This document shows, piece after piece, positions 37,050 through 50,061 of a stretch of 64,000 nt of DNA. Location of the stretch: NCBI GenBank assembly GCA_004154925.1, contig QJNS01000175.1, positions 103,739-167,738 of the forward strand, given 5' to 3'. The position numbers and the translations under genes were made by a program. The notes under the pieces were generated by a model. That model did no database searches and had not been told where the DNA came from. It saw nothing but the letters and a program-made list of their open reading frames with translations. The stretch comes from Monosporascus cannonballus (lineage: Eukaryota; Ascomycota; Sordariomycetes; Xylariales). Each line of letters begins with the position of its first letter. Position 1 is the first letter of the stretch.

Positions 37050-40000
37050 ACGGTTAAAATGTCGACCAATATTGAGGAAATCTTTATTTCGCAGTTTTAG
37101 GCTTAAATTCGGGAATTAAAGAAAAAGATCCGACAAATTAAGGTTACGTTATTTATCCCAGCCTTTTTCGCCCATATCCAACCTAAAAAGCCGGAGCTTT
37201 ATAATAAAAAAGGTAACTTTTAGACTTTTTTTAACTTAAATATAAATTTATTTTCGTTTCCTAAACCTTAATAACTTAGCAAATTAAGTCCTAATAATAA
37301 GAATATGCCTAACAGAAAATATGATTAATTAATTTACGCTTACTATAAGAAGTTTTTTAAAAATAAAAAGAATTAAATAAAAAGGATTTTATTAATAAAA
37401 TCCTTTTATTTTACATTAATTTTAAATATAAAATACGTAATAATTTCGGTAATTCGGATAAAACAAAATCTGTATTTAAGTACACCGTAACTTTCAAAAA
37501 CTTTACTATTAAAGCCGGATAAAATATTAACGAAACCGACGCATTTATCGATATATTTTATAAAACGTTAAGAAATAATATAAAAAATAAAATCATTGAG
37601 ATTAAATACTTAATTGCCTTAAACCGGTATATTATAAAGGTAATTAAGATTAATAATAAACAATTTGAAAAATGACGAAAAAAGAATAATACGCTTTATA
37701 TTCTGGATATAATAAATTTAACCAAAAAAAAACAAAACGTACCCTTTAATTTTTACGGAAAGGCGCCAGGACCTATAGAATTCGGCATTACCCATAGACA
37801 AAACTGGAGCCAGATTAAAGGCTTTAATTATAGCAAAATAGAATATAAGGCTTATAAATACAAAAGACCTAAGAAATTACAGTAAAATACTTAGATCCCT
37901 ATATCGGAAGAATAATTTAAAAATAGCTAAGGAAATAATAGCAAAGCTATTAATATGATTTAAACCAAGTACGTATTAGGCTCATAATAAAAAGCCTAAT
38001 AAGGATTATTACGATAAAAAATTCGACGAAAAACACGAAAAGCCAGAAAGCTGGCTTAACAAATATTGCGAACATAACAAAAAGCATTATAAGGATGGGT
38101 ATACGAATACCGGATTAAATAGAAAAAGTTTATCCCGAAATCCTTAATCGATACGGCAAAATATAAATCATATATTATCGACGACGAGAATACCCTGATT
38201 ACGAAAAATGGAAATAATATATTTACGAACGATTTACCCGTATGTATTATAACAGATTCAATTTTCCAAATCGTACCGGAAATAATAAAGATAACGAATA
38301 ATAATATCGACAGTTTCGAATCATAACCCAAAGAAATATCCAGTAACTGACCGAAGCAAAGAATTAGCCTAAAAAATACTATTTACAGGAAAACATTTTT
38401 TATTATTATAAATAATATAATTACCAAACAGAAAAAAAGTTGATTTAGCGCATTGTTAATAAATATTATTAAAAAGCTATTGCGGACCTTTATTTCTAGT
38501 TGGCATTTATTACGGATCTCCAGAAAAAAAAGACCATTAAGGAAAAAATATATTAATTTATAGGAAATCGTTTAAACGATAATTAGGATAACGCATCATA
38601 ACATATAATCTCCAATATGAAAAAAATAATTTATTTAATAAAAATAGGAATTGCAATGAAGTTAAAAATAATTAATACGGTTTAAAAGCATAGTACGCCG
38701 GCAACGGTCAAAAATATAATAGCTTAACGTATTAAACGAAAAAATATAAATAAAGCTTAATAAATTCGAATAAAAGTTAAAAAAAAAGGTTACCTATAAA
38801 AAAACCGCAAAATAACGAAACGTAAAAAGGTTAAAGAAAATTTTTAAAAACGGTTTTAAAGACGACGATAGGAAATATTACCGACCTTATTACTTTGGAT
38901 ATATAAATCGGAATATATTAATATATCGTAATGGTGGATTGCGGAATTTTAAGCGGGAATTATATTATACCAAATATGGTTAATAAGTTTAAATTATTAT
39001 GGAGATATAAGTTAAAACCCTATATAATAACGAATATCGAAAATTAGGAATTCGTTTACAATAACGAAAATTAAAGATACAAAATTAATTAATTTAAGAT
39101 TTTTATTAAAAAGAATTATTAAATAATTAATTTCGATATCGTTTTGGTTGGAAATTGTAATATAATTTAGGATTATTATGGATACACCAGTATGAAATTT
39201 TAATTAACGGTGGAACTGGCCAGATAAAGGTTATTTTACTCTTTATTAATAAACGAAAAAAAATTAAGATCTTAATATTCGACCGATAATAACTACGAAT
39301 GCAGGCATAAAGATACGACAGAAACGTTATTATCTAAAGGAACAAAATACAAAAAAACGAGCACTTAAAAAATATAATGCATTATTATTACAATTAAAGC
39401 GAAACTTAAGTAACTAAATAACGATCTAAAATAATAATAGACCCAGGGATTAAAAAACCTAATTAATATGTTATTATAACACTATAAATATAAGCAATTT
39501 TTCAGAAAGGAACTTGATACGAAATTATCAGAATACAGCAAATAAAATTATGAAATAATTCTTAAAAAAAGATTTTCGACAAAGTTTTACCTTATTTATA
39601 ACTTTAACGGAAACGAATTACGCATTTTTAAAAGATACCTAGAAAATCGGCCAGAAAAGAAATAAATTCGATTTTCGAAGTTATTAGCAAAATATTTTAT
39701 GTTTTTCGTATCAAAAAAAGCAGAAAATTATAACTTATAGTTTATTATCGATAATTTAACAATATTACTATTAAAAATCGAATATTTTTACCTTTAATTA
39801 CGGAAATAAAAAACCGACTTTATAAAGCTAAATAGTTTATAGCGTTCGATTTTAAAAATGGATGTAATCTTAATAAAATCAAAAAAGGATACGAATAAAA
39901 AATATTTTTAAAACGAAATACGGATTATTTAAGTATTTGGTTATACCAATAGGACTTATAAACGTATTAACAATTTTCCAGCGGATGGTTAATTATGTAT

Positions 40001-42380
40001 TACGAAAATACCTTCATATTTTCGTCGTTTATTATTTCCACGAAACTTTTATCTTTTCAGATGTAAAAAGAAATACGCAGAATATATTTATAAAGTTTTT
40101 ATGCTTTATAGGACGCCAGGTTATTTACTAATACAAAAAAAAGTTAGTTTTATACATAAAAAATAAAATATCTAGGATATATTATTATCTCAGATTATAT
40201 CAGAATAAACCTTAAGAAAATCGCTGTAATTATAAAATAATAGACGTTAACGACGTTTAAGGATGTATAAATATTTTTTGGATTCGTTAATTATTCCACA
40301 AAGTTTATTCGAAATTTTAACAGAATTACTATATCTTTAACGAACTTTACGAAAAAAAAAGAAATTGAAATAAATACTAAAAACAGAAAAAGCATTGCAG
40401 GATATTAAAGATGTAATTACTAACGAACTATTACGGATTATCTACGATCTAAACCGTTCCGTTAAATTAAAAACCGATATTTTAAATGACGCGTTAAATG
40501 TAATAATTAAATAACGAAATAATTAAGGCAAATTATACATTATTGTATTCTTTTTGTACAAATTAAAAAGAGCCGAACTTAATTACGGTATTCCAAATAA
40601 GGAATTCATAGCCATTATTGTGGCATTTTAAATGTTTAGGCACTTTTTAAAAGGAGATTTATACCAGGTTAAGGTTTATACGGATTATTAAAATTTTATC
40701 CGATTTACTACGACCAGGGAACTTATAAGATATTAATTTTAATATGCAGAAAAATTAACAAATTTTTATTTCGTTATTATCCATAAAAGATTTAAAAAAC
40801 GGTAAAGCAAATGGTTTAAATAAGTAACCAAATTTCGAAAACAATTGGGTAAAATTAGCTATATAATTTTCGATACTATTATAAAAGAATATTTACGACA
40901 ACGCCAAATTATAACAATTCGGGTAATACTTAATAATATATATCAGAAATTCTAACGGTATAATAACGGTTTTCCAGAAAACAAAAAGACGGATAAAATA
41001 TAAATGGCAAAAAAACACCAAAAGGATTTAGTGCGAAAAATATATAAATATTAGTTATATAAATATCCAGGGATTTACAAGACCTTAAAACGGCTCTAAC
41101 TTATATATTTCTGTCCTAAAATAAAATTAATTATATAAAAAATTATACGGCCATACGATATTTGCGCTAAAATAAATATTCGACGATATAAGCCATACAG
41201 AAAATTACAGCTATTACCAATCGCGGAACGACTATAGTATTTAGTTATATTCAGCCTTATTACCAAATTTCTTATATCAGAAAATCCAGTTATAGGAATG
41301 AATACATTATAATAACATTTTCGTAATCGTCGATCGATTCACAAAGTTTTCTTATTTCCTATTTTATCATAAAAATATAAACGCTAAATAAATAATATAT
41401 ATATTTTTTAAATACAATTTCAATATATACAAATGACTTATGGAAATTATTTTAAATAAAAGATCGATATTTGCATTTAAACTTTGGCAAAGGTTAATAT
41501 CATAAATCGGTTAAAATTATAAATTATTTAAGGTATTTAAACTTTAAATAAATAAATAAATAGCACGAATAAATTAAACATTAAAATCTTACTTACGATG
41601 TTACATTAATTACGAATAAAATAATTAACTTAAAAAATTACCTATCGTACAGCTAATTTATAATACTAGTTACTATAAAAGCATTAAAATAACATTTACG
41701 AACGTCAACTTTGATTTTACCTTAAAAATTTATAAGGAAATATGCGACGACGGTTTAATTAATATTAAAGCAATCCTGACGTCAAAACAGTTACGATAAT
41801 TATATTAGGAAATAAAAACAGAATTAAAATTCGTACGAAATTAAATAAGCAAATATGGTAACCAAAAAGTGTTAAAAAATTAACATTCAAAAAAAGGGAA
41901 ATAATTTCCCTTATTACCAAATATATTTAAACCAAAACCATTTAATAGAAACTTCGATTTCAAATATATCAATCCATATAAAATCACTAAGAAAATCTCA
42001 GAAAATAATTATTAATTAGAAGTTTTATTAAAAGTTAAATTCTATCTAATTCTTCATATTTATTTATTTTAATTAATAATGAATATAATTAAAGTAAATA
42101 CGGTATAAAACAATATGGAAATAAAAAACGAATAAATATTCGAAATAAAAAGAATTTTCGATATACGAAAATAAGATAGATTTACCTAATATCTAATTAA
42201 GTAAAAAAAGTACTTAAATTCGGAAAATACCTGGGAACCCGCCAAAAGCTTTGCAGGTGCTTAGCGTTTATTAAAGAATTTTTATTAATAATAACGGATA
42301 TATCTTATTTAATAACCGACCAGTCGGTAACCGAGATATCGGGCCAATCGGCCGCGATATATACGGATACGGCAGCCGTA
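37050..42380 (+). pseudogene. gag-pol remnant of chromovirus copy 3
   Basis: Gag runs from about 37060 to 37900. Its zinc knuckle (about 37820-37861) is destroyed: Gly or Tyr stand at the Cys and His positions. The protease active site reads D-C-G (VMVDCGI, 38937-38945). The reverse transcriptase is best seen at 39910-40131 (YLVIPIGLINVLTIFQRMVN, then FVVYYFHETFIFSD, where the catalytic Asp pair is lost). The thumb has FFGFVNYSTKFIRNF at about 40270-40320. RNase H has KTDILNDALN and YGIPNKEFIAIIVAF at 40470-40640. Integrase spans about 41030-41620. The chromodomain segment at about 42190-42300 has Trp-Glu-Pro-type coding shifted by a frame change. The minus ORF 38056-38331 is a shadow. Confidence 0.88.
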
Positions 42381-42934
42381 ACGGCAATTTCCAACTGTTC
42401 CTATTCCCGACGTTTTTATTTCTTTAATTCGTTTAACGATTAAAGCTTACGTTATATTATGGTAACGCATTTCCAACGAACTAGCGCCTTTTATTTACGC
42501 AAACGAATAAAACGAAAAAAAGCTTTATTTATTTTTTCTTAATATTTACGTTAAGCTTTAAAGTAAAGCCGTTAAAGCTTTAGTAATCGCAATTCGGTAA
42601 GCACTTTTTCGCATTTTAAACGTTAATATTTACAACGAATATTTTCCAAAAAGGAAATAGGTACGCCGGTACCATCATAAGATTAATTTCGATTAATATA
42701 TTCCTTATATCTTAAAACGTTTTCTATCATTTTACACCTTATGTTTTTCGAGGAATAATAAGAGTAAGGCATGATTTCGTAACCAAATTCGTTAAAGGCT
42801 TTTACGAAGTTAGTACGACAAACGATAAAAAAACGAGAAACGCGACGAATTTTGAAAATATAAGATAACATAATTAAAAGCAAAAAAAAAAAATACTTAC
42901 CAAACGAAAAAAAGAAAAAGAATCTTAAAGGCAA
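42290..42934 (-). pseudogene. Antisense accessory ORF of copy 3
   Basis: Minus-strand coding opposite to pol, between the chromodomain and the 3' LTR. The open part (42683-42934) contains MPYSYYSSKNIRCKMIENV and LRYKEYINRN, a spaced Cys cluster with several Cys turned to Tyr. Further along, with frame changes and stops, the same strand gives RLRKQKALVRW, SLNELKK and the tail YIAADWPDISVTDWS, closely parallel to the tail in copy 2. The agreement in order, position and tail with copies 1 and 2 argues that this antisense gene belonged to the ancestral element. Confidence 0.5.
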
Positions 42935-42956
42935 GATTTTAAGAAAAGGGAGATCG

Positions 42957-43331
42957 TATTACGGCCTAATGAGTTGCGGCCTTAAAACACGGTTAAACAA
43001 AAATTATACGGACCATTCTATAAGTTACGTAACGGTAATTACGGCCAAGCCAGTGATTATTAATAATCAGAGGTAATCCCAAATAATTATAATTATTACC
43101 AACGGCGTAATCACGAATAATTAAGCTAAGAAAAATAAGATATATATATTTATTAATGCTATAGTCCAAATAACTGTAGCTTGCAATATAATATCGTTAC
43201 CAAAGGCACCCTTGGTATTACGAGACGTGATATGAGAACTATATTTATTGCTCAGATTCCCACGATACTCCTGCCAACATCAACCCGTCGACTTAAGGTT
43301 TAATAGTTGGTTAAACCGCCAACCCGTCACA
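42957..43331 (+). repeat. 3' LTR of chromovirus copy 3
   Basis: 375-bp partner of 36623-36998. It begins TATTACGG (mutated TGTTACGG) and ends with the intact CCGTCACA. Confidence 0.93.
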
Positions 43332-43336
43332 TTTAC

Positions 43337-43684
43337 CTACCGTATCGCAACTTTTAACGTTTTACGGCCGCCTTTCGAGGGCAAAGGAAGGTATATTATG
43401 TTATATTAGTTAATAGGAAGATATACTCTGAAAAGAAAACTCGTTGAGATAGCTGTGTAGTAGTGTTTTCGTTGTCGTTATAGGACGTTAGCATTTTAAA
43501 TAACTGCGAAAAGAAACCGAACATGTTAATAATGATAATTAAGTAAAAATCTCGTCTAAATTATTAACTTTTTGCATATATGCGATAAGGTGAGGCTCAA
43601 ACAGGTTACTAGGAAATTGGCAGCTCTCAAGGGTTGTAGGAAAATAAAAAATATAGCCTAAATAGAATTGCTCTAAGAAGAATA
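43337..43684. other. Spacer between copy 3 and solo LTR
   Basis: About 350 bp of mixed composition. The first 60 bp have near-normal GC and may continue the MULE-like fragment cut by copy 3, but the reading frame soon meets a stop. Nothing else recognised. Confidence 0.4.
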
Positions 43685-44034
43685 TGTGACGGCTAGGCGG
43701 TTTAACCAATTATTAAACCTTAGTCATACGGGTTCATGTTGGCAGGAATATCGCAAAACTCTTAAGCAATAATGTAACTTAGTTACGTTTCGTAATACCA
43801 AAGGTATCTTGGGTAACGAAATTATATTGCAAGCTGGTGCTATCCAAACTATGGAAGTAACGAACGTATATATCTTACTCCGACTTACTGGCTTACCACC
43901 AGTAAGTTGGTAATCCGGCTCACTAGCTCACCATCAGTGAGTTGATCATCCATCACGTAACTTGTCCCACTGTATTCTCTTAGCCCATCGGTCGGGGACC
44001 GTTTCTGGACGCCGTAGCCTCTCGGGTCGTAACA
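43685..44034 (-). repeat. Solo LTR, long-LTR chromovirus lineage
   Basis: 350 bp from TGTGACGGC to CGTAACA, in the same orientation as copies 1 and 2, with no internal element on either side. The first roughly 190 bp match the other LTRs; the remainder is GC-rich and little mutated. It contains the tandem words ACTGGCTTACCACCAGTAAG and CTCACTAGCTCACCATCAGT. Flanks are GAATA and GGATG, only a weak target duplication. The ORF 43885-44100 is fortuitous. Confidence 0.8.
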
Positions 44035-44084
44035 GGATGGCATTGGGAGCTGGGAGCGAACCCAGGAGTTGGAGTTCGGCTCGT

Positions 44085-44190
44085 TAACCTGGAACCCCAC
44101 CTAATGAATTACTCTACAATGAATACGAATTCTCACGATAACGCGCGATATAGAAAAATTAATAATAAAATAACAAAAAAAAGTTAAAAT
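44085..44190 (-). repeat. Dispersed repeat, copy 1
   Basis: On the minus strand this matches 55780-55895. The best 30 bp (44085-44114) differ from 55866-55895 only at three A/G positions, and similarity continues upstream through TATATCGCG and TTATTATTAATTTTT. The family is unknown. The solo LTR lies about 50 bp to the left. Confidence 0.55.
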
Positions 44191-44309
44191 AAAACGGTTT
44201 TTAGTTTAATAAACGTACTTAGTCCTTCATTCGTATAAACTACATATATTACGTAATGAACCAATTTACGCCCAAATTTTAAACGAAATAAAGGATAGAA
44301 TACGAAGAT

Positions 44310-44433
44310 TATCACAGTCACAAGTGGCACCTTGTAGATATATAGAGCAGAACAAGGCGGTCAGGGCTCGACCTGACAACGTTCCACTTTTAGTGGTGTA
44401 ATGGCTAGACTCTTGTTCTTCTGTACCGTAACA
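44310..44433 (-). repeat. 124-bp LTR-like repeat, inverted copy
   Basis: Same length as 20564-20687 but in the opposite orientation, little mutated. It contains the self-complementary arms GTCAGG/CCTGAC and AGAACAAG/CTTGTTCT. The flanks AAGAT and TTTAA do not match, so at least one side has been rearranged. Confidence 0.7.
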
Positions 44434-47400
44434 TTTAAGTTATTTTGACGTAAAGATTATTTTAATGTTAATAAGTTTATCGTGTATATTTTTATAAATA
44501 TTTGATATAAAACTAAATTTGCGTATATTAAAGTTATTTTAATATTTTCGTAATAATTGATTTTTAACTTCTTTATTTTATTCGTAATATAATAATATAA
44601 GTACGTTTCTAATCTTTAATTTTACTGTGTCGTTTATTTATTTATTTAAAGTTTAAATATCTTGGATAATTTATAATTTAAACCAATTTTTATCGTAAAG
44701 CCCTACTAAAATTTGAAAATAAACGGAAGTTTTTTGTCTGAAATAATTTTGTTTAATAATTCGTATATATTAAAACTGTTTTTTGTAAAAAGAAGAAATT
44801 TATAATAATAGTTCGATATTAATGTCTATCTAATCAGGTAAAAATATATATTTTTCGTAAATTTATAGATTATTACGAAAATATTATCGTAATTTATTTT
44901 TGGAGTTATATTTTTAGATTAGGGAAATTTAATAATTAAATCTTATAGTTCTTTTGAAATTAGTAATAATTATAATTTTTATATGGTATATATTCTTATA
45001 TTTCAGCCTCATTATAATCATTGTATTAATATTGTACTTTTTATATTATTATTTTTATTTTAGAAAAATCAGAAATACTTTGAAGCTATTTGATAGTTTT
45101 ATAAATCCTTAAAAATTTATATGATATTCTTTATCCATATCGTATATTAAGTTTATTTAATAGTTTTTTAAAAATTTATAACTTATTTCTTTTTTTATAA
45201 TGCGATAAATTATCGTTATATTTTGGGATTTCTTAGTGTATATGGCATAGTATAATCTATATCATTACCATTTAATATAGTCGTAAATATCTTTTTAAGA
45301 TAATATTGAAAATTATACATTTAACCTTAATTTATTTATTTTCGAAATTTAATCGTTTGTTTAAAGTATTTGCTTTGTCAGTTTTTAAGTTTTTTTTATA
45401 AATAATTACGGAATTGAAGTTCGTTATTTTTACTGCATATTATAATTATCGTCTAATAAGTTTTTTAATCGTAATAAAACTGGTAAAATCTTGATAATCC
45501 GTATAAATTTTAATATAATAAAGATTTTTTAATAAAGTGTTTGAATTTCCAAAAGCTTATAATAATAATTATATATTTTGTATTTGCAATGATGTTACTA
45601 AATTTGGTTTTTTTTAATTTATACTAAAAACGTTATAAGATATAATTTACCTTAATTATTTCTTTATCCGATTATTCCGTTTAACGTGTAATTCAAAATA
45701 TCGATTTGTAGTTCAAGGAAACCTATTAAATCGTATATCATTAATATTACTTCGGCAATAAATATATATTTAATATTTTAGGATCGTTTTCCTGCTTATA
45801 ATATCTACCTAAATACCTTTTTTCTCAATAAGGTTAATCAAAAACTTAAAATTCTGTTAAAACTTTCAATGATTTTTCTATAGTAATTAAAAAATTCAAA
45901 AAGTATTTATACCTTCTTAACGATCGTTAGGGTTTATTATTTTGTAATTATAACGAATTTGTTTTGACTTATATTAATGTGTTTCGGGATAATAATATAT
46001 TTTAAAGTTTTAATTATTTGTTTATATGACTTTTTATTTTTTATGTTAATTAGTAATTTAGCGTTTTGTAACATTGAAATATTTTTATAAAGGTATTTTG
46101 TGTATAAATGTTTAATTTTTAAGCAAATAAGAATGTTGTTGATATATTTTTATAGTATATAATTTGTTATCCGTTAGAAAATTATTAGTGTATTTATAAA
46201 GCTGATTAACGTAATTAAGTACTTAATTAATCCGTATTTCGGCCTAAAAATTGTTTTTTATTTATATTTGTTTTTAATTTTAATAAAGGTATTTTTATTT
46301 TTAAAGCCAAATAGTACAGAATATTACGTTTTATAAAATCGGTTTTTTAAACAATCAAAAATAATGCTACTCGAATTTTATAATAATATCTTTTAATTAT
46401 TAATAATTAATTATAAATCCTACATCGTTATGTTTTTAGATAAGAAAAATATAAGATATCTTTTACGTAATTTCGAATGTTAAATTTATTTTTTTTCTTT
46501 AGCCAATTTTCTTGATATTGTTTTAATACGCGCAATTCGTTTGCGTTAAGGTTGTAAGTCAAGTAAAATCTCGTAAATATACTTTTTTAACAGTATTTCA
46601 TAATTTCTTTATTACATTCTACTAGTTTCTTATTTAGCCTTTTTCTATAAATCAACTTATATCGGTAATATTAGAGTAATATATTAATTAGGTTTTTTAA
46701 TTTTTGACGCTGTTTCTTTAGATCGTTATTTAATTACTTAAGTTTTGTTTTAATAATAATAATAACAATACGTCTTATCTTTTTAATACGTATTTCTTTT
46801 ATATATATTTTACCTTTTTAGATACTAAGATATACATAGTATTTTTATATTTGCATTTGTTGCCATTTTCGATCTAATATTAAGATTGTCATTTTGCTTG
46901 GCTTATTAATGAAATATAAGGCGAACTTTACGTAATTAATCCCTTTATTAATTAAAATTTTGTATTAATATGTTTAGGGTAATCTTAAGATTATATTGTG
47001 ATTCTTAAACAGAACGATATCTAAATTAATTATTTAATAACCGATTTAAATCAAGATTTCAAAGTAATCAATTTCGCAATAAGTTTTCCCGTTATTATAA
47101 GCGAAATTTTGACTTTCGGCATTTATAATGGTGTAAGATTTTAATTTGTATTTTTCTAGTAATTTAAGCTTATTAATAATATCCGATATAATATAGGTTT
47201 CGTGTAAAAGTCTTTAATTAATTATTATAGTATATTAATACGTTTTAATTCATATATTTAACGTAATAAAAACATAACAGTTTGAATCGTTATATTTAAA
47301 ACCTTTTTTAGGAATATTTGTAACTTTTTCAAATTTCGTTATTTTGTAGCGTTTCTATAAATAACTTTTTAACCCTTTTTCGAATTTTGAACTTGTCTCT

Positions 47401-49548
47401 TTTTTTCATATAATGTATTAAGCTGTTTTATTTATCGTTTTTAGCGGCGTATTTATTTTTGAAGCTTTATTCAGTTATTTCCAGTAATTTGTAATTGTTA
47501 TCTTATTAAATAAATTATTCCTTTATATGTGGTACAGTATTTTATTAATCTTTTTATAATTTATCGTTTTTTAATTAAACTTTTGAGTATATCATTAAAA
47601 CCTTTCTTATATAACGTATTTTTCATTAGAGTTTATAATAAACGGCAATTAAAAAAATCCGTAATAAGTTTTTAGTAATAACTTTTTACATTACGTTGAA
47701 ATAATCTTTTTATAATTTAATAATTATATTATTTAAAAAAACAAAAAGTATTTCCTACGAATATTATTCCTTCTTAGCCAATTCTATAATCCTCTTTATT
47801 TTGTCAATTTTGTATTATAAAGTAATCATTTTAAAATATCGATATTGTTGCTTATTTATTTTATTATTTTTTCTTTAATTAGAAAAGTTGATTTTTTTTC
47901 GTATATGTACATTTAATACATCAATAAATCGACTTTTTTCAGATATTGCATATAGAACATTTTCATTGTACACAATATATAACGTATATTTTGCTATATC
48001 GATCGGATATATCAAAATACATATCCTTTACTTATTTCTAATATTTTTTTTAAATTCCTTTAAGGCTTAATGTTTTCTTAACGCGTTTTGGCCAGTTTTT
48101 TCGTGTTTTACATTTTTCATTTAATTTTTTGTCGTAATAAACCTTATTTTTACTGCGCTCGAATTATGTTAATAATTCTTTTGTTAGTTTTTGATTATTC
48201 CTGGGCTCTTTTTCCGATATAGGTACCCAGTTATTTTGTCGCAGTTTTTTAGATTTTTTCTAGATGCTTTATTAATATCCTACTTGCCGTAATTGTATCA
48301 TTTAACTTAACTTTTATTTTTATATTAAACCGTTTTAAGTTCTATAGATTCTGGAATTATATTATAGGGTGAAAATAGTACGTTTTACTTTTTTCTCTAA
48401 TTAATCGACTGGTCTTCGTATTTTGGAATATATTATTCTTTTTTTCTATACCTTATTCGTATAGTTTGTTAGCGGTTTTGATCACTTTGATAATATTTTA
48501 ATTCAAGATTTTAACTTTTAAAAGCTAGAAAAATTTACTTTTTGCGTTAAATTTAATCCAATATAAAATATTTCGATCAAAATATCGCTTTTTTACTTAA
48601 TTTGTGTTATCTTCGGTATAAAGGCTTTAAAATTAATAACTGATTTTGCAATAAGTTTCCTTTGCTATAGTCGTAAAATTTGTTATACTGCCGTTCTCTT
48701 TTTATATAAGTTTTCGAAATTGGCTTTTAACTTTTTTTTAAAAAATGTTTGCGTAATTAAAAAAAGACTTTAATATTTTTTTAATCGGCTTTTGCGTTTT
48801 TTAAATAATCTCTTATACTTAGCTTAAACTAGTCCAAAGTATTTTCCGTAAAAAGAAGCTGTTATAGAGAAAATTTTGTTTGCGAATTTATCTAAATCTC
48901 AAAAACGGAGATATGTTCGTACTTATATAAGAAAAACTTTAAACATTTCTCTTTTTATTATAGGGTTAAAGCTTTTTAAGCTTATACTTTAGGGCGATAA
49001 TGCGAATTGAGATGGCTGTTACCTAACTTATTAACTATTAAACTTATTCTTTAAGTTTCTAAATTTTATATCGGAGTTAAACTTCGACCAAAAAAGTAAT
49101 TTCTTTTTTATTAGTCAACATTTTAACTAAGCAGGTGTTACTTCAAGTTTAACGGTACTATTAAACAAAAGTTTATAGCGTATAACGGCTAAACGATTTA
49201 ACTAATTATTAAACATACGTTGTACGGATTTATATTAATAAGAATATTGTAAGATTTTAAATAATAGATATAGCAAATTTATAATATTTCGTAATATTAC
49301 AAGTATTTTAAGGAACGTTATTTTATTACAAGTTGTTATTATTGAATTTATAGAAATAAGAAACGTATATCTCTATAGATTAATTGGTTTTTAATTGGAT
49401 TTTGAAGTTATTACAGATTTAATTCTATTAGATATAATTAGTTCTGTATAGATTTATTCGGATTCTATTGCTAAGAGAGATCCAAATTACATGATCCTTT
49501 TGTATAGGTCCGACCGTTTTTGCGACCGTTTTGGCGTAGGTCGTTACA
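44434..49548 (-). mobile_element. Chromovirus copy 4, truncated and heavily mutated
   Basis: Minus-oriented copy of the same lineage. From about 44438 it matches integrase-region sequence of copy 2 (around 30498), and it runs through RNase H, reverse transcriptase and gag to a right LTR at 49181-49548. The left 1.1 kb and the left LTR are missing. The break lies within about 5 bp of the end of the 124-bp repeat. It is more AT-shifted than copies 1-3, hence probably older or more heavily mutated. The plus ORF at 47888-48070 is the same antisense shadow as those at 10012-10239 and 33991-34206. Confidence 0.85.
49181..49548 (-). repeat. LTR of chromovirus copy 4 (5' LTR in pol sense)
   Basis: 368 bp, starting TATAACGGC and ending GTCGTTACA. 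Its outer half contains GGTCCGACCGTTTTTGCGAC and GAGATCCAAATTACATGA, which group it with the LTRs of copy 1 rather than copies 2 or 3. Confidence 0.85.
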
Positions 49549-50056
49549 GCTTCAATATAAAATTAATTATTTTAACTTTTATGATAAAATAATGTAATTT
49601 AGCAATTAATTTAATATAATATATTTTAATTTCTTTGTATTACTTTTGACATATAATAATTTAACATTCCCTAATTATTATTACTATTAGTAATATTACG
49701 TTTTGATTTTATTTTTAATATTTCTTTATATATAATTATTTTAATTTTGAAAAAAGTATTAAATATTTATTTAAATACAACCGGGTTAAATAACTTAATT
49801 TAGATTAGCTTCTTTAAATACAAATACGTAATTAGTTAAGTAATTGAATGTTATATTCTTAATAAATAAACGTTTTAAATATTACAATTTAAATACAAAA
49901 TTATAATATAATATGTTACACCGTACTTAAAATTTAAAATAATTTAATATCTTTTTTAAAATGTTTTATAAATAATTTTCGATAAATTTTATTATATTTC
50001 GTATATTTATGATTTTCATTAAAACTATATTAATATTATATTATATATTTTTAGTT
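49549..50056. other. AT-rich spacer
   Basis: No gene or repeat recognised between copy 4 and element B. Confidence 0.65.
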
Positions 50057-50061
50057 TTACG

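Larger units (their letters stand above)
36623..43331 (+). mobile_element. Ty3/gypsy chromovirus copy 3 (full length, mutated)
   Basis: 6709-bp element with pol on plus, in the opposite orientation to copies 1 and 2. LTRs are at 36623-36998 and 42957-43331. The 5-bp target duplication TTTAC is perfect (36618-36622 and 43332-43336). A polypurine tract (AAGAAAAGGGAGATCG) precedes the 3' LTR. It inserted into the MULE-like fragment at 36396-36622. Confidence 0.95.

Noticed and set aside
44034..44075. tRNA-like GGGTTCGCTCCC stem (minus strand) next to the solo LTR
   Set aside because: The stem CTGGG/CCCAG encloses a 6-nt loop and no D or anticodon arm can be drawn, so it is not a tRNA gene; a primer-binding site was also considered, but the side and strand are wrong for this LTR orientation.
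43885..44100. 71-codon minus ORF with ordinary codon use
   Set aside because: Starts in the flanking repeat and runs through the GC-rich half of a solo LTR; chance frame.
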